DNA of 64,000 nucleotides from GCA-2746795 sp964643965. GTDB lineage: Bacteria > Chloroflexota > Anaerolineae > Promineifilales > Promineifilaceae. How positions within the stretch are numbered: the first letter of the stretch is position 1; every line of letters begins with the position of its first letter. Below, piece by piece: positions 34,176-43,750 of this stretch. The notes under the pieces are model-generated. The model saw only the letters and a list, made by a program, of their open reading frames with translations, made no database searches and had not been told where the DNA came from. The stretch spans positions 38,815 through 102,814 of the forward strand of contig CAZXVH010000003.1 in assembly GCA_964643965.1 (NCBI GenBank), read 5' to 3'. A program made the position numbers and the translations under genes.

Positions 34176-35119
34176 GGATGGTGAATGTCGGATTGGAGAG
34201 TGGTTATCAACTGCGTCATGTCGGGGGGCAAGGGGGCTTCGAGGCGGCATGGCTCGCCGGTGATGGGGTGGCTGAATTGGGTGGCGGCGCAGTGGAGGGC
34301 TTGCCGTTGCAAGAGGGGCATGGCGCTGGGGGAACGGCCGTTTTGCACCCAAAATAAATACGCCTCATCAGGCATCTGGTAAAGAGCGTCGCCGACGAGG
34401 GGATGGCCGCTGGCCGCCAGGTGGACGCGCAGTTGGTGGGTGCGCCCGGTTTGCGGCTGGAGTTGGAGCAAAGCATGGTCAGGACCGAGGGATTGGAGCG
34501 TTTGATACCGGGTAACGGCCGTTTTCCCCCCACCATTTTCCGCCACCTGCTGCCGCGCCGTTTTTGTGCCCGGTACTTTTTCCAATGGTAATTCAATCAC
34601 GCCATTTGCCGGTTCTGGTTGACCTTTTACTATTGCCAAATACGTTTTCTCCACCTCCCCGGCGGCAAAGGCGTGGCTCAATTGGCGCAGCGCCTCTTTC
34701 TCTTTTGCCAACACCACCACGCCAGAGGTATAGGTGTCCAGCCGGTTTACCAGATCGACGGCCGGAAAAGGTGGCTCATGCTGGTAACGCAGATAGTAGA
34801 TGAGATTTTCGGTGATGAATTTGCCTTGACTGTGCATACGCAGCCCGGCCGGTTTACTCACCGCCAGCAGCCATTCATCTTCATACAAAATGGGGATGTG
34901 CAGGTTTTGGGGCGGGGCAGGGTCGGGCAGATGGTAGGTGACGATGTCGCCCTGGCGCAGGCGAGTTTCCAGGGTGCAGGGACGGCCGTTATGAGTTAAA
35001 CGGCCGTTTCCCACCAGTTCTCGCCATTTTTCTGCGGAAAAGTAGGTGAATCGAGCGGCCAAATAATCAGCAATCAGGGCGTTTTTAAAACCGCCCGGCA
35101 CTTTTGAGGAAATATCCAT
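34172..35119 (-). CDS. RluA-family pseudouridine synthase
   Basis: 315 aa. An N-terminal S4-like RNA-binding region (about 15-75) precedes the catalytic domain. The catalytic Asp is in DLVNRLDTYTSGVVVLAK (RLD), near residue 127. The later motifs LQPQTGRTHQLRVHLAASGHPL and GDALY are the RluA hallmark. The target could be 23S rRNA or tRNA; specificity cannot be told. Its C-terminal end overlaps the convergent hydrolase lipoprotein gene by 4 bp. Confidence 0.92.
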   Translation of the reverse strand: MDISSKVPGGFKNALIADYLAARFTYFSAEKWRELVGNGRLTHNGRPCTLETRLRQGDIVTYHLPDPAPPQNLHIPILYEDEWLLAVSKPAGLRMHSQGKFITENLIYYLRYQHEPPFPAVDLVNRLDTYTSGVVVLAKEKEALRQLSHAFAAGEVEKTYLAIVKGQPEPANGVIELPLEKVPGTKTARQQVAENGGGKTAVTRYQTLQSLGPDHALLQLQPQTGRTHQLRVHLAASGHPLVGDALYQMPDEAYLFWVQNGRSPSAMPLLQRQALHCAATQFSHPITGEPCRLEAPLPPDMTQLITTLQSDIHHP

Positions 35120-35392
35120 GCCGCTATCAATACCTTCGCCACAAATATGAGCTAAAAGATGAATAAAAGTATGAGAATCTCAGCGGCCGTGACCCCAACC
35201 ACCTGCTGCGCCAGTCGCCTGTATCACCGGTGGTACAGTGTGAGCTTGACCGCCTGGACAAGATTTTAGGCGATGAACTTCGTTTGGAGCAAGATGAAAA
35301 CGGCCGTCTTGTGATTCTCTCGCATAGTTTCGGTCCCCTTTGCTTTTGCAACACGCTCTCATAATAAGAATTGTGCCATCTCAAACACTTCT
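35120..35392. other. Unassigned stretch with a possible coding relic
   Basis: On the plus strand an open frame without a start codon (about 35168-35362) reads NLSGRDPNHLLRQSP and LDRLDKILGDELRLEQDENG. It looks protein-like and contains an AACGGCCGT motif read as NGR. I cannot name a family. It borders the block of truncated genes that follows. Confidence 0.3.
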
Positions 35393-36207
35393 CTATCCAG
35401 AGGTTATCTCTACCACTAGCGTAGCAAAGGGAACGCCACCCAAAATGAAAAAGAGCGCCGCCCCCAGGTAACTGATGATAAAGGCGGAGAGCATCCCCAT
35501 CTGGAAACGAATGTATTTGGAGAGGTTGTCGTAGATGGCACGGCCGTATTCCACAGCCTTCACAATCGTGGCAAAATTATCATCCGTCAAAATCATGACG
35601 GCGGCCTCTTTGGAGACCTCCGTGCCGGTAATGCCCATGGCTACGCCGATATCCGCTTTCTTCAAGGCGGGGGCATCATTCACCCCATCGCCCGTCATGG
35701 CGACAATATTTTGTTTACGTTGCAGCAAATCCACCAACCGAATCTTGTCTTCCGGAGCCACGCGGGCAATGACGCCAATCTGCGGCAATTGCTGCATGAG
35801 TTCCTCGTCTGGTATGGCGGAAAACTCCGCGCCCGTCAGGGCTGTGCCTTCAATACCTAATTGTTGGCCGATGGCTGCGGCCGTCACCGCATGGTCACCT
35901 GTAATCATGCGCACCTGAATGCCGGCGCTGTGGCATTTGGCAATGGCCTCTTTCGCCTCCGAACGCGGCGGGTCTACAATGCCGATCATGCCCATCAAGG
36001 TCAGATCGTTGATCAGTTCAAGCAGATTGCCTTTGGCGTCAAACGTCTGGGGGTCGAAATCCTTTCGCGCCACGACCATGACTCGCTCACCACCAGCAGC
36101 CATGCGGTCATTTTCCTTCAGCGCCAGATCACGATTGTCGTCCGTAACGGCAACACCCTCCGTTTCTCCGGGCATCCAGAAGTAGCCGCCGCGCCCAATC
36201 AGCTGGG
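35393..36207 (-). pseudogene. Truncated cation-transporting P-type ATPase
   Basis: About 270 codons cover the end of the N domain and the P domain: GIVDPPRSEAKEAI, MITGDHAVTAAAIG, TGDGVNDAPALKKADIGVAM and the start of the first following helix pair. The phosphorylated DKTG segment, the actuator domain and the first four helices are missing upstream, where a stop interrupts the frame. The C-terminal helices are missing downstream, where the frame runs into foreign sequence and stops. A complete member would be about 900 aa. It cannot pump ions. Confidence 0.85.
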
Positions 36208-36222
36208 ATCATGGAGATCTCC

Positions 36223-36411
36223 TTATCCACCCAGGATCGTCCCTTCTGCAGAATTGGCTGGTTCTGGCTCCGGTAGTTTCACCATAAAAATTGAATCAAC
36301 CAAGCCGATCAGGGCGGCTAACAGGGGTACAAGCAAGGCAACTTGCAAGGCAATATGCCGGGCTTCTGTATTGATGCGAATCATTTCAACTTGGACAGGT
36401 GTAGGGTGCAT
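36223..36411 (-). pseudogene. C-terminal fragment of an MFS-type transporter
   Basis: 62 codons: one membrane helix (IALQVALLVPLLAALIGLVD) flanked by QVEMIRINTEARH and ending in FMVKLPEPEPANSAEG. This is typical of the last helix and tail of major facilitator drug-transporter-like proteins. The remainder is absent. Confidence 0.5.
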
Positions 36412-36432
36412 CTTTGACGAGTTTGATATTGA

Positions 36433-37581
36433 TCAGGACGATGGCGATGATGATAGCTTCCATATTTCCACCACTGGCTTGATCTTGGCGTCTCGCAGTT
36501 GGCGCAGATAAAAAGGAACTTTGCGGATATTTTGGCCGGTCGTCCACCCTAAAAACATGTCGCTGGCCGCCTGCATCAATCGCTGTCCGGCCACGACCCG
36601 CTGGCCGTAATGGGCGTACGGGCTGGGGCCGGCATACGGCTCCAAAACTGATTGCCGCGCCTCCTTGAACTGCAAAAAGAGCGGATCATCACCCGACATG
36701 AGCAGCACAATGCCACAAAACGTGCCGACGCTGCCCACGCCCACAGCCTTGAACGCAGCATCATCCAACTGATACCTGTCCAGAAGCAGACGCAGTTCGG
36801 GCGTCAAAGATGTTTTGTAGCCTTCATAGGAGGCTTCTAGCCCGACGCGGAACTCTGCGTCGCGCATGTCACCATAATGATAAATAAGTGGTGGCTGATC
36901 AATGATGCGCGCCGGATAACCCCCTTCATGCGCCAGTTTGGCAAACTCCTTCTCACGCTTGCTGGCATCCATGGCTCCTGCCAGTTTTTTGCGGTAAAAG
37001 CGCACTGTTTCCTTGTCTTGTGCGGTGTTCAGAATTTCATCCAGATCTATCGCTTCATACCAGGCGGTCAACGTTGGCAGTTCACTGATTTCAGCCAGAT
37101 GTTCCCGGTATGAATCGGCAGCCAGCCAGGCTGCTTTCCGACACTCTTTCGCTTTGAAGTTGTTGGCTTGCCCGGCAATGACAAAGCTGGCGGCCAGCCG
37201 CTTCACGTCCCATTCCCAGGGGGCGATCGACGTTTCGTCGAAGTCATTGATGTCAAAGACGATGTTCCGTTCAGGGGTGGCAAACCCGCCAAAGTTGAGC
37301 AGATGGCAGTCGCCGCAAGCCTGCACGTTGATGCCGCTGTTCGGCGTTTGCGCCAGGTCATAGGCCATGATGGCGGCCGCACCCCGGTAAAACGCAAATG
37401 GACTGGCCAGCATACGGCCGTAGCGAATCGGTATCAATTCTTCCACCCGCCCCTGGCTGCTGGCAATGAGCAGTTCCACCGGATTGGCCCGGTCTGAACG
37501 TGGGCTCCAGTCAGCCTGTTGCTCGCGCGGTGTTTGCTGCCGCGCCTGTCTGCCCAAAGCGCGTCGCTCGTCCTGGCTCAA
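36433..37581 (-). CDS. DUF2252 protein, C-terminally truncated
   Basis: About 382 aa of a DUF2252 protein, a kinase-like fold of unknown role. Conserved parts are RYGRMLASPFAFYRGAAAIM, CGDCHLLNFGGFATPERN and FDINDFDETSIAPWEWDVKR. The usual last 60-70 residues after LRDAKIKPVVEIW are replaced by a short unrelated tail. The frame is open upstream to 37806, but those residues are out-of-frame reading of an AI-2E-type gene. A TTG at 37581 overlaps the stop of that fragment (TTGA) and is the likely start if expressed. It may be a decaying gene. Confidence 0.65.
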   Translation of the reverse strand: MSQDERRALGRQARQQTPREQQADWSPRSDRANPVELLIASSQGRVEELIPIRYGRMLASPFAFYRGAAAIMAYDLAQTPNSGINVQACGDCHLLNFGGFATPERNIVFDINDFDETSIAPWEWDVKRLAASFVIAGQANNFKAKECRKAAWLAADSYREHLAEISELPTLTAWYEAIDLDEILNTAQDKETVRFYRKKLAGAMDASKREKEFAKLAHEGGYPARIIDQPPLIYHYGDMRDAEFRVGLEASYEGYKTSLTPELRLLLDRYQLDDAAFKAVGVGSVGTFCGIVLLMSGDDPLFLQFKEARQSVLEPYAGPSPYAHYGQRVVAGQRLMQAASDMFLGWTTGQNIRKVPFYLRQLRDAKIKPVVEIWKLSSSPSS

Positions 37582-37796
37582 AGTGTGGGTTTGTGGAAGA
37601 GTGGGTGTAAGGACGTCTGTTGTCCCTTTTTTATTCCCTTGCCCATCAACCAGCGGTACAACGGCGAGAGTATCACCGTCAGGTACATGGCAAACAGGAT
37701 AGGCGTCGCTACTGGGGCAGCCCACTGCAATAGATAGAGAGCAATGCCCACCAGCACCAGTCCGACCAGTGATAAGGCGAGAGAAGATATTTTCAT
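37578..37796 (-). pseudogene. N-terminal fragment of an AI-2E-family transporter
   Basis: 72 codons: LGLVGIALYLLQWAAP-like first helix and PILFAMYLTVILSPLYRWLM, then IKKG, the usual start of AI-2E/PerM-type membrane proteins. After that the frame runs into the DUF2252 upstream region and stops. A complete member has about 350 aa. It starts 7 bp after the arcA stop and would be cotranscribed with it. Confidence 0.7.
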
Positions 37797-37802
37797 ATAT
37801 CA

Positions 37803-39032
37803 TCAATCAACCGGATCACGCCACACCGGGCAAGTCATACAATGCCCACCCCCGCGACCGCGTCCCAGTTCAGAACCAGGGATCGTGAGGACGGTAATAC
37901 CTGCTTTGCGCAAGCGGGCATTCGTCCATTCATTGCGGTCATACGCCACGACCACCCCAGGTTGCAGCGCCACCACATTGTTGCCATCATCCCACTGCTC
38001 ACGCTCCTGCTCAAACTCATCACCACCGGTCGGGACGACACGCAGCTTTTTCAGACCAAGCGCTTCCTGCACCATGGCCAGCCACCCTTTTTCTTCGATA
38101 GCCACATCCATGTGTCCTTCCTTATTTCCAGGACGGTAACTGATTGGTTGGATGCGGTTCACGACCGGTTCATAAATGGTGACCAGATCGCGATCACAAA
38201 AAGTGAAGACCGTATCCAAATGCATACTGGCGCGATCATGCGGCATTTTGGCAGCGATGATATGCGTGGCTGCGCCATTCGCAAATAATGATTGCGCCAC
38301 TTGCCCCACAGCCTGGTAGGTGGTTCGTTCACCCATGCCAATCAACACCACACCGTTGCCCACGGGCATAACATCCCCACCTTCAATCGTGGCATTACCA
38401 TAATTCACATCCGGATCGCCCCACCAGATTTTGAAGTCGCCGCCCTTAAATTCTGGATGGTATTTGTAAATAGCGGATAGATGCAATGTCTCTTTACGAC
38501 GAGCAGGCCAGAACATGGGGTTCACTGTCACCCCGCCGTAAATCCAGCATGAACTGTCGCGCGTGAAGAGTTGATTTGGCAGAGGCGGCAGGACAAATTC
38601 ACCGCCGCCCCAGGCTTTACGGACAAACTCGCCCAATTCACCAGGCAGTTCGTTGGTGGTGACCCCGCCAATCAGATGAGATACCAAATCTGAAGGTTCC
38701 ATTTCATCCATCCAGCCGCGCAGTTCGGACACAATACCGACGCCGACTTCGTTGGCCGTTAATTTGCGGTCCAGAATATAGGCTCTGCCCTCCGGGTTAG
38801 CGACAACATCTTCCAGCAGCTCATGTACACGCATAACCTTGACGCCTGCTTCTTCACGCATCAAATCGACGAAGGTGTCGTGGTCTTGCCGCGCTTTACG
38901 CGTCCAGATGACATCATCAAACAGTAGTTCCTGGCAATTACTGGGCGTCAGCCGCCGCATCTCCTGCCCGGGACGATGGACAATCACTTTCCGTAACTTA
39001 CCTACTTCAGAATAGACACCAAATTCGCTCAT
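37803..39032 (-). CDS. arcA: Arginine deiminase
   Basis: 409 aa. Converts arginine to citrulline and ammonia, the first step of the arginine deiminase pathway. The amidinotransferase fold starts FGVYSEVGKLRKVIVHRPG. It has FTRDSSCWIYGGV, IEGGDVMPVGNGVVLIGMGER and the His of MHLDTVFTF. The nucleophilic Cys is in GRGGGHCMTCP near the C-terminus. It is the last intact gene of the operon; a 94-bp MITE-like element separates it from arcC. Upstream CAT is preceded by GGAG on the coding strand. Confidence 0.96.
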   Translation of the reverse strand: MSEFGVYSEVGKLRKVIVHRPGQEMRRLTPSNCQELLFDDVIWTRKARQDHDTFVDLMREEAGVKVMRVHELLEDVVANPEGRAYILDRKLTANEVGVGIVSELRGWMDEMEPSDLVSHLIGGVTTNELPGELGEFVRKAWGGGEFVLPPLPNQLFTRDSSCWIYGGVTVNPMFWPARRKETLHLSAIYKYHPEFKGGDFKIWWGDPDVNYGNATIEGGDVMPVGNGVVLIGMGERTTYQAVGQVAQSLFANGAATHIIAAKMPHDRASMHLDTVFTFCDRDLVTIYEPVVNRIQPISYRPGNKEGHMDVAIEEKGWLAMVQEALGLKKLRVVPTGGDEFEQEREQWDDGNNVVALQPGVVVAYDRNEWTNARLRKAGITVLTIPGSELGRGRGGGHCMTCPVWRDPVD

Positions 39033-39110
39033 GTTTTACTCTCCTTCAATTTAAGGGCGAATGGAATAAGGGGTTACTGCGAAGTGCGTAGCCAAGAGAA
39101 AACGGCATTC

Positions 39111-39204
39111 TATACTCGCAACGGGCATAATCTGACATTTTTACCAGAGGTGGCGCGGTCAGAAAGCAGCCCTTCAGGACTGGGATGCGGCCACAGCGAG
39201 TATA
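39111..39204. mobile_element. 94-bp MITE-like element, copy 2
   Basis: Same ends (TATACTCGC, GCGAGTATA) and length as the copy at 25689-25782, differing at a few positions. It lies between arcC and arcA inside the operon. Confidence 0.8.
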
Positions 39205-39251
39205 GACACTATTTTAGGGTAACCCACCAATTCCGATTAACCACATATTTT

Positions 39252-40166
39252 TTAGCCAGCTACAATATTTGTACCGGCCGTACCGGCTACAATTTGCTCA
39301 ATCTCTTCTAAAGCGCCGATAGCGGCGCGTTTACCTGTGTTTTCTACAAACTGAAGGGCAGCACTGACTTTTGGTCCCATGGAACCGGCCGCAAAGTGAT
39401 AAGATTTCAGTTCGGATGCCGGGATTTGCTCCAGTTTCCGTTGCGTTTCCTTACCCCAATCCAGGTAGACGCCATCTACATCGGTTGCCATGATAAACAG
39501 GTCTGCTCCCAGTTCGCGGGCGAGCAGTTCGCTGACCAGGTCTTTGTCAATGACCGCTTCTACGCCGACCAGTTTTCTCTCTTCCCCTGGTGCATACATG
39601 GTGGGGATGCCACCGCCACCGCCACAAATGACCACGGTGTTTTTTTCCATCAACCATTTCACTGGCCGCATTTCAAAAATGCGTTTGGGCAGTGGGGAGG
39701 GAACGACCCGCCGCCACTTATCGCCATCTTGCTTGAAAACCCAGCTTTTTTCGGCGGCCAATTTGTCGGCGTCTGCTTTGTCATAGACGGGGCCAACAAA
39801 TTTGGTGGGGTTTTGGAAAGCAGGATCGTTGGGGTCAACTTCGACCATTGTCAGAATCGTGGCCAATGGCACTTCAAAGGGAAGCAGATTGCCCAGTTCC
39901 TGTTCGATCATGTAGCCAATCATCCCTTCTGTTTCTGCCCCCAGAACGTCCAACGGGTAAGCTTCCACATCGGTGTAGGCAGCGGCTTGCAAGGCCAGCA
40001 GCCCAATTTGTGGCCCGTTGCCATGGGACAAGACCAGTTGATGTTTTTCGGCTACAGGGGCCAGGGCTTTAGCCGCCACTTTCACATTGGCTCGTTGCAC
40101 AACGGCCGTCATCGGCTCGCCACGTTTTAACAAAGCATTACCACCTAAAGCGACGACAATTCTCAT
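39252..40166 (-). CDS. arcC: Carbamate kinase
   Basis: 304 aa. Makes ATP from carbamoyl phosphate and ADP, the energy-yielding step of arginine fermentation. The family start RIVVALGGNALLKRGEP, SHGNGPQIGLLALQ, the ICGGGGGIP loop and KDLVSELLARELGADLFIMATDVDGVY are all present. The PHF-like SMGPKVSAALQFVE near the end is typical. It follows the nhaC-like gene in the operon (54 bp gap) and precedes arcA. Confidence 0.96.
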   Translation of the reverse strand: MRIVVALGGNALLKRGEPMTAVVQRANVKVAAKALAPVAEKHQLVLSHGNGPQIGLLALQAAAYTDVEAYPLDVLGAETEGMIGYMIEQELGNLLPFEVPLATILTMVEVDPNDPAFQNPTKFVGPVYDKADADKLAAEKSWVFKQDGDKWRRVVPSPLPKRIFEMRPVKWLMEKNTVVICGGGGGIPTMYAPGEERKLVGVEAVIDKDLVSELLARELGADLFIMATDVDGVYLDWGKETQRKLEQIPASELKSYHFAAGSMGPKVSAALQFVENTGKRAAIGALEEIEQIVAGTAGTNIVAG

Positions 40167-40220
40167 CGTAATTCTCCTTGTTTTGCTAAACTATACCCTC
40201 AATTGCCGGCAATCATCAGA

Positions 40221-40902
40221 CTACTTGTTCTGAGCAGTCAGCGGTGGCTGGGGCAAGGCATCTAAATCGGGGTGTTCCTCTGGGTCAAGGCGCTGCACAT
40301 TGATCCCCACAAAGCCATAAATGAACCCTAGAATTGGATTGATAAAGTTAAAGAAACAGTAAGGGAAGTAGACAAAGGTAGAGACGCCCAAGGCGGCCGT
40401 CAGGTAAGCCGGTATCGCGGCATAAGACATGCTGCGGATGTGGTCATAGACATTACTGCCCACAATCTGCGGCGTCAGGATGGTGGTTTCGGACAGCGGA
40501 GTCATCTTATCGCCAAAATAAGCGCCAGAAATGACGGCCCCGGCCGTAATCGCTTCAGACACACCAATGGCATTGGCAATGCCCACAAAAGCAACGCCCA
40601 ATGTTGCCGCCGTTGTCCAGGAACTACCCGTCACAATGCCGATGATACCGGTAAGCAGCGCCGCCGCAAAGTAAAACCAGGCNNNNNNNNNNNNNNNNNN
40701 NNNNNNNNNNNNNNNNNNNNNNNNNNNNNNNNNNNNNNNNNNNNNNNNNNNNNNNNNNNNNNNNNNNNNNNNNNNNNNNNNNATCCACCCCAAACAGGAT
40801 GACGGACCAGGTGAGCATCACAATCATAAAGATGAGCGGGGTGAGGGCGTCTACTAGCGAAGGTGGGCGAATAGGGGGAGCTTGCTCAGATTCAGATTGC
40901 AT
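40221..40902 (-). CDS. NhaC-family antiporter, interrupted by an assembly gap
   Basis: The N-terminus (40783-40902: PPSLVDALTPLIFMIVMLTW, first helix) and the C-terminus (40221-40682: GSSWTTAATLGVAFVGIANA, GAVISGAYFGDKMTPLSETT, ILTPQIVGSNVYDHI) are separated by 100 N, and the frames do not match across it. About 190 residues are visible, whereas NhaC-type proteins have about 450-500. The real gap is therefore larger than drawn. GDKMTPLSETT is the NhaC signature. In this operon it may exchange sodium and protons, or an amino acid pathway product. Confidence 0.82.
40683..40782. other. Assembly gap (100 N) inside nhaC-like gene
   Basis: Placeholder length. By comparison with the family, roughly 700-900 bp of coding sequence are missing here. 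Confidence 0.9.
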
Positions 40903-41026
40903 GATACGTCCGATTGAACATTTGGCCTGGTCTGATCAAATCAACTCTGCGTATCATCGTTGTATCCTCCTTGTTAAGTGGCGGTAATCAGTTATCGGTG
41001 AACAGTTAATCTTACCGATTGCTGAA

Positions 41027-42031
41027 TCAATCCCCTAATGTCGCGACCATAATCGCCTTGATCGTGTGTAGCCGGTTCTCAGCTTCATCAAACACAATCG
41101 AGGCCGGAGATTCAAACACCTCTTCCGTCACTTCCATGCCTTGTTCCAAACCAAACTTCTCTTCCATCTCTTTGCCCACTTTCGTATCTGTATTGTGGAA
41201 GGCGGGCAGGCAGTGCATGAATTTGGTATGGGGGTTGCCGGTCAGCGCCATCGCTTTAGCATTGACTTGATACGGTTTGAGCAATTTGACGCGCTCTTCC
41301 CAAACAGAGTCCGGCTCACCCATGGAAACCCAAACATCGGTGTAGAGGAAATCTGCGCCTTTGACGCCTTCGGCTAAATCGGCCGTTAAGGTTAAGCGCG
41401 CCCCCGTTTGCGCCGCTATTTCCCGGCATTGGGCGACCAGATGTGCTTCCGGCCAGAGATGTTCTGGCGCACAGAGGCGGACATCCATCCCCAGTTTGAC
41501 GCCGCCCACCATGAGAGAGTTGCCCATGTTGTTACGGGCGTCACCCAGGTAGGTATAAGCAATTTCGGGTAAATCTTTGTAGCTATGTTCTGTCATGGTG
41601 AGTATATCAGCCAGAATTTGGGTGGGATGGAATTCATCAGTCAGACCATTCCAGACGGGGACGCCGGCATATTGAGCCAGAATTTCCACAGTTTCCTGGG
41701 CAAAGCCTCGGTATTCGATGCCATCATAAGTACGGCCGAGTACGCGGGCTGTGTCTTTCATCGTTTCTTTGTAGCCAATGTGCGATCCACTGGGGCCTAA
41801 GTAGGTGACGTTTGCACCCTGGTCGTAGGCGCCCACTTCAAAGGCCGTGCGCGTCCGTGTGGACGACTTTTCAAAGATGAGGGCGATATTTTTGCCCTTG
41901 AGACGTTGCACTTCATAGCCACCGTACTTGGCAGCTTTGAGGTCAGCAGATAATTTCAACAGAAACTTGATTTCCTCAGGGGTGAAGTCCAACAGTTTAA
42001 CAAAATTACGATTACGTAAATTGAATGGCAT
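41027..42031 (-). CDS. arcB: Ornithine carbamoyltransferase, catabolic type
   Basis: 334 aa. Splits citrulline with phosphate into ornithine and carbamoyl phosphate in this pathway. The carbamoyl-phosphate loop is EKSSTRTRTAFEVGAYDQGA. HPTQILADILTM, DARNNMGNSLM, DVWVSMGE and the ornithine-site MHCLPAFHNTDTKVG complete the motif set. The length and the CLPAFHNTDTKVG form match the ArcB type rather than a short anabolic ArgF. It follows the YfcC transporter gene by about 55 bp. Confidence 0.95.
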   Translation of the reverse strand: MPFNLRNRNFVKLLDFTPEEIKFLLKLSADLKAAKYGGYEVQRLKGKNIALIFEKSSTRTRTAFEVGAYDQGANVTYLGPSGSHIGYKETMKDTARVLGRTYDGIEYRGFAQETVEILAQYAGVPVWNGLTDEFHPTQILADILTMTEHSYKDLPEIAYTYLGDARNNMGNSLMVGGVKLGMDVRLCAPEHLWPEAHLVAQCREIAAQTGARLTLTADLAEGVKGADFLYTDVWVSMGEPDSVWEERVKLLKPYQVNAKAMALTGNPHTKFMHCLPAFHNTDTKVGKEMEEKFGLEQGMEVTEEVFESPASIVFDEAENRLHTIKAIMVATLGD

Positions 42032-42086
42032 AGTTAACCTCCATTTATTAACTTCTTAAATTAAATTTACGAGGGCAAAATAACGA

Positions 42087-43598
42087 TTAAAAAATGATGC
42101 TGTCGGGGAAGAAGACGCCAATACTTAAGACAACAGCATACAAAACAAGCAGTATTGCCAATAATGGTAGCATAAAACGCAGCCATTTGTCGTAACGGAC
42201 ACGGCCTAAAGCCAGACCACCCATGACGACGGCAAAGGTGGGGTTGACCAGGTTGAGCAAGCCGCTGGATGATTGGTAAGCGGTGACGATGAGACTGCGA
42301 TCCACCCCGGCTGAATCGGCTAACGGCGCCATGATCGGCATGGAAACGGTGGCTAATCCAGACGAGGAAGGAATGAGAAAGCCGAGTGGAAGATAAAGAA
42401 GATGAACGAGGTTGATAAAAGCCACCCCTCCCAATCCGCTAACAGCGCTTTCAGCCCAGAAGAGAATGGTGTCAATAATGAGACCATTGCTCATGATGAC
42501 GCTGATACCACGAGCCAGCCCAATGACCAAGGCTACCCCCAGCATATCGCGGACGCCATTGATGAAGGTCTCGGAAAGACCCGCTTCCCCTAAACGGCCG
42601 ATGATGCCAATGACGATGGCGAAGCCGAGGAAGATAGCCGTGAATTCGCCAAACCACCAATAAAGTGTGGGCACGGGAACGCCCAGGTCATCCCAGGGAA
42701 TGACGCCGTAAATCATGATTAGAAAAGCGAGGGCAAAGAGGATGAGGATAACTTTACGACGGCCGTCGAACTCGGGCATCGCGTCAGAACCTGAGCCTCG
42801 CAAGAAACGCTTTTCATTTTCTGCCTTCAGCTCATAAACAAGAGATTTGGTGGGGTCTTTTTTCACTTTTTCAGCATAACGCAAAACAAAGACGATGCTA
42901 ATCGCTGTGCCCACCACCAGAATGATGAGACGAGAGACCAGGCCGTCGGCGATAGAAACACCAGCAAAGCCAGAGGCAATACCCGTGGCAAACGGATTGA
43001 CGGTGGAGGCCAAAACGCCCACACCAGCGCTGAGCATCACAACGGCCACGCCAGTCAAGGCATCATAACCAGCGGCGATCATGACGGCGATAATCAGCCC
43101 GTAAAAGGCCAATGATTCTTCAGCCATGCCGTAGCTGGTGCCACCCAGGGCAAAAACACACATCAGGATGGCGATCATCCATTTTTCCTTGCCCTCCAAA
43201 GCAACGGTGATCTTGCCGATGCCAGCATCAATGGCGCCCGTGGCCATCGTAATGCCTAAAAAGCCGCCGATGACGAGCACAAACAGGGCCACATCAATCG
43301 CGCCGTAAAGGCCACCGGAATTGTAAACACTGACAGAGCCGTCTTCCCCTTCAATACCGTACATGCCGTTGACGGGCGCCAACAGGCTATCGATGAGGAT
43401 GCGCTGTGGGTTGGACGGCACTTCATGGTAGCTACCAGGAATAGGTTCGCCTGCTCTGTTTTTATCATATTGCCCGGCCGGGATAACCCAGGTGGCGATT
43501 GCAACGAGAATGAGCAAGATGAACAAGACAGTGTAGGCTGTGGGAAACTTGAACCCTTTTTCTTCTACCGGTGCATCGTGATTTGTATCTTCAGACAT
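42087..43598 (-). CDS. YfcC-family transporter (ArcD-like, arginine/ornithine exchange candidate)
   Basis: 503-aa integral membrane protein of the YfcC/DcuC superfamily, with about twelve helices. The first is preceded by a polar N-terminus (SEDTNHDAPVEEKGFKFPTA). Family marks are WVIPAGQYD near the end of helix 1, GGTSYGMAEESLAFYGLI and FLIPSSSGLATVSMPIMAPL. I chose the ATG at 43598 because GGAGG stands just before it; a start at 43736 would add 46 unconserved residues. As the first gene of the arginine deiminase operon it most likely exchanges arginine for ornithine; this is inference from context. Confidence 0.9.
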   Translation of the reverse strand: MSEDTNHDAPVEEKGFKFPTAYTVLFILLILVAIATWVIPAGQYDKNRAGEPIPGSYHEVPSNPQRILIDSLLAPVNGMYGIEGEDGSVSVYNSGGLYGAIDVALFVLVIGGFLGITMATGAIDAGIGKITVALEGKEKWMIAILMCVFALGGTSYGMAEESLAFYGLIIAVMIAAGYDALTGVAVVMLSAGVGVLASTVNPFATGIASGFAGVSIADGLVSRLIILVVGTAISIVFVLRYAEKVKKDPTKSLVYELKAENEKRFLRGSGSDAMPEFDGRRKVILILFALAFLIMIYGVIPWDDLGVPVPTLYWWFGEFTAIFLGFAIVIGIIGRLGEAGLSETFINGVRDMLGVALVIGLARGISVIMSNGLIIDTILFWAESAVSGLGGVAFINLVHLLYLPLGFLIPSSSGLATVSMPIMAPLADSAGVDRSLIVTAYQSSSGLLNLVNPTFAVVMGGLALGRVRYDKWLRFMLPLLAILLVLYAVVLSIGVFFPDSIIF

Positions 43599-43750
43599 TT
43601 GCAATTCCTCCTTGCAAAAACGATTGGTGAAACGCCATTTTTTGTCTGATTGTAAGAATAATCTGAGCGAATGAGATAGGATACCACCATAGAGGTGCAA
43701 AAGGGTGTATTGTTTCGCTAAACAATTTTTGTTCATTTACAGCTTGCAAA

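Noticed and set aside
37582..37806. First 75 codons of the long DUF2252 frame
   Set aside because: They are an out-of-frame reading of an AI-2E transporter fragment.
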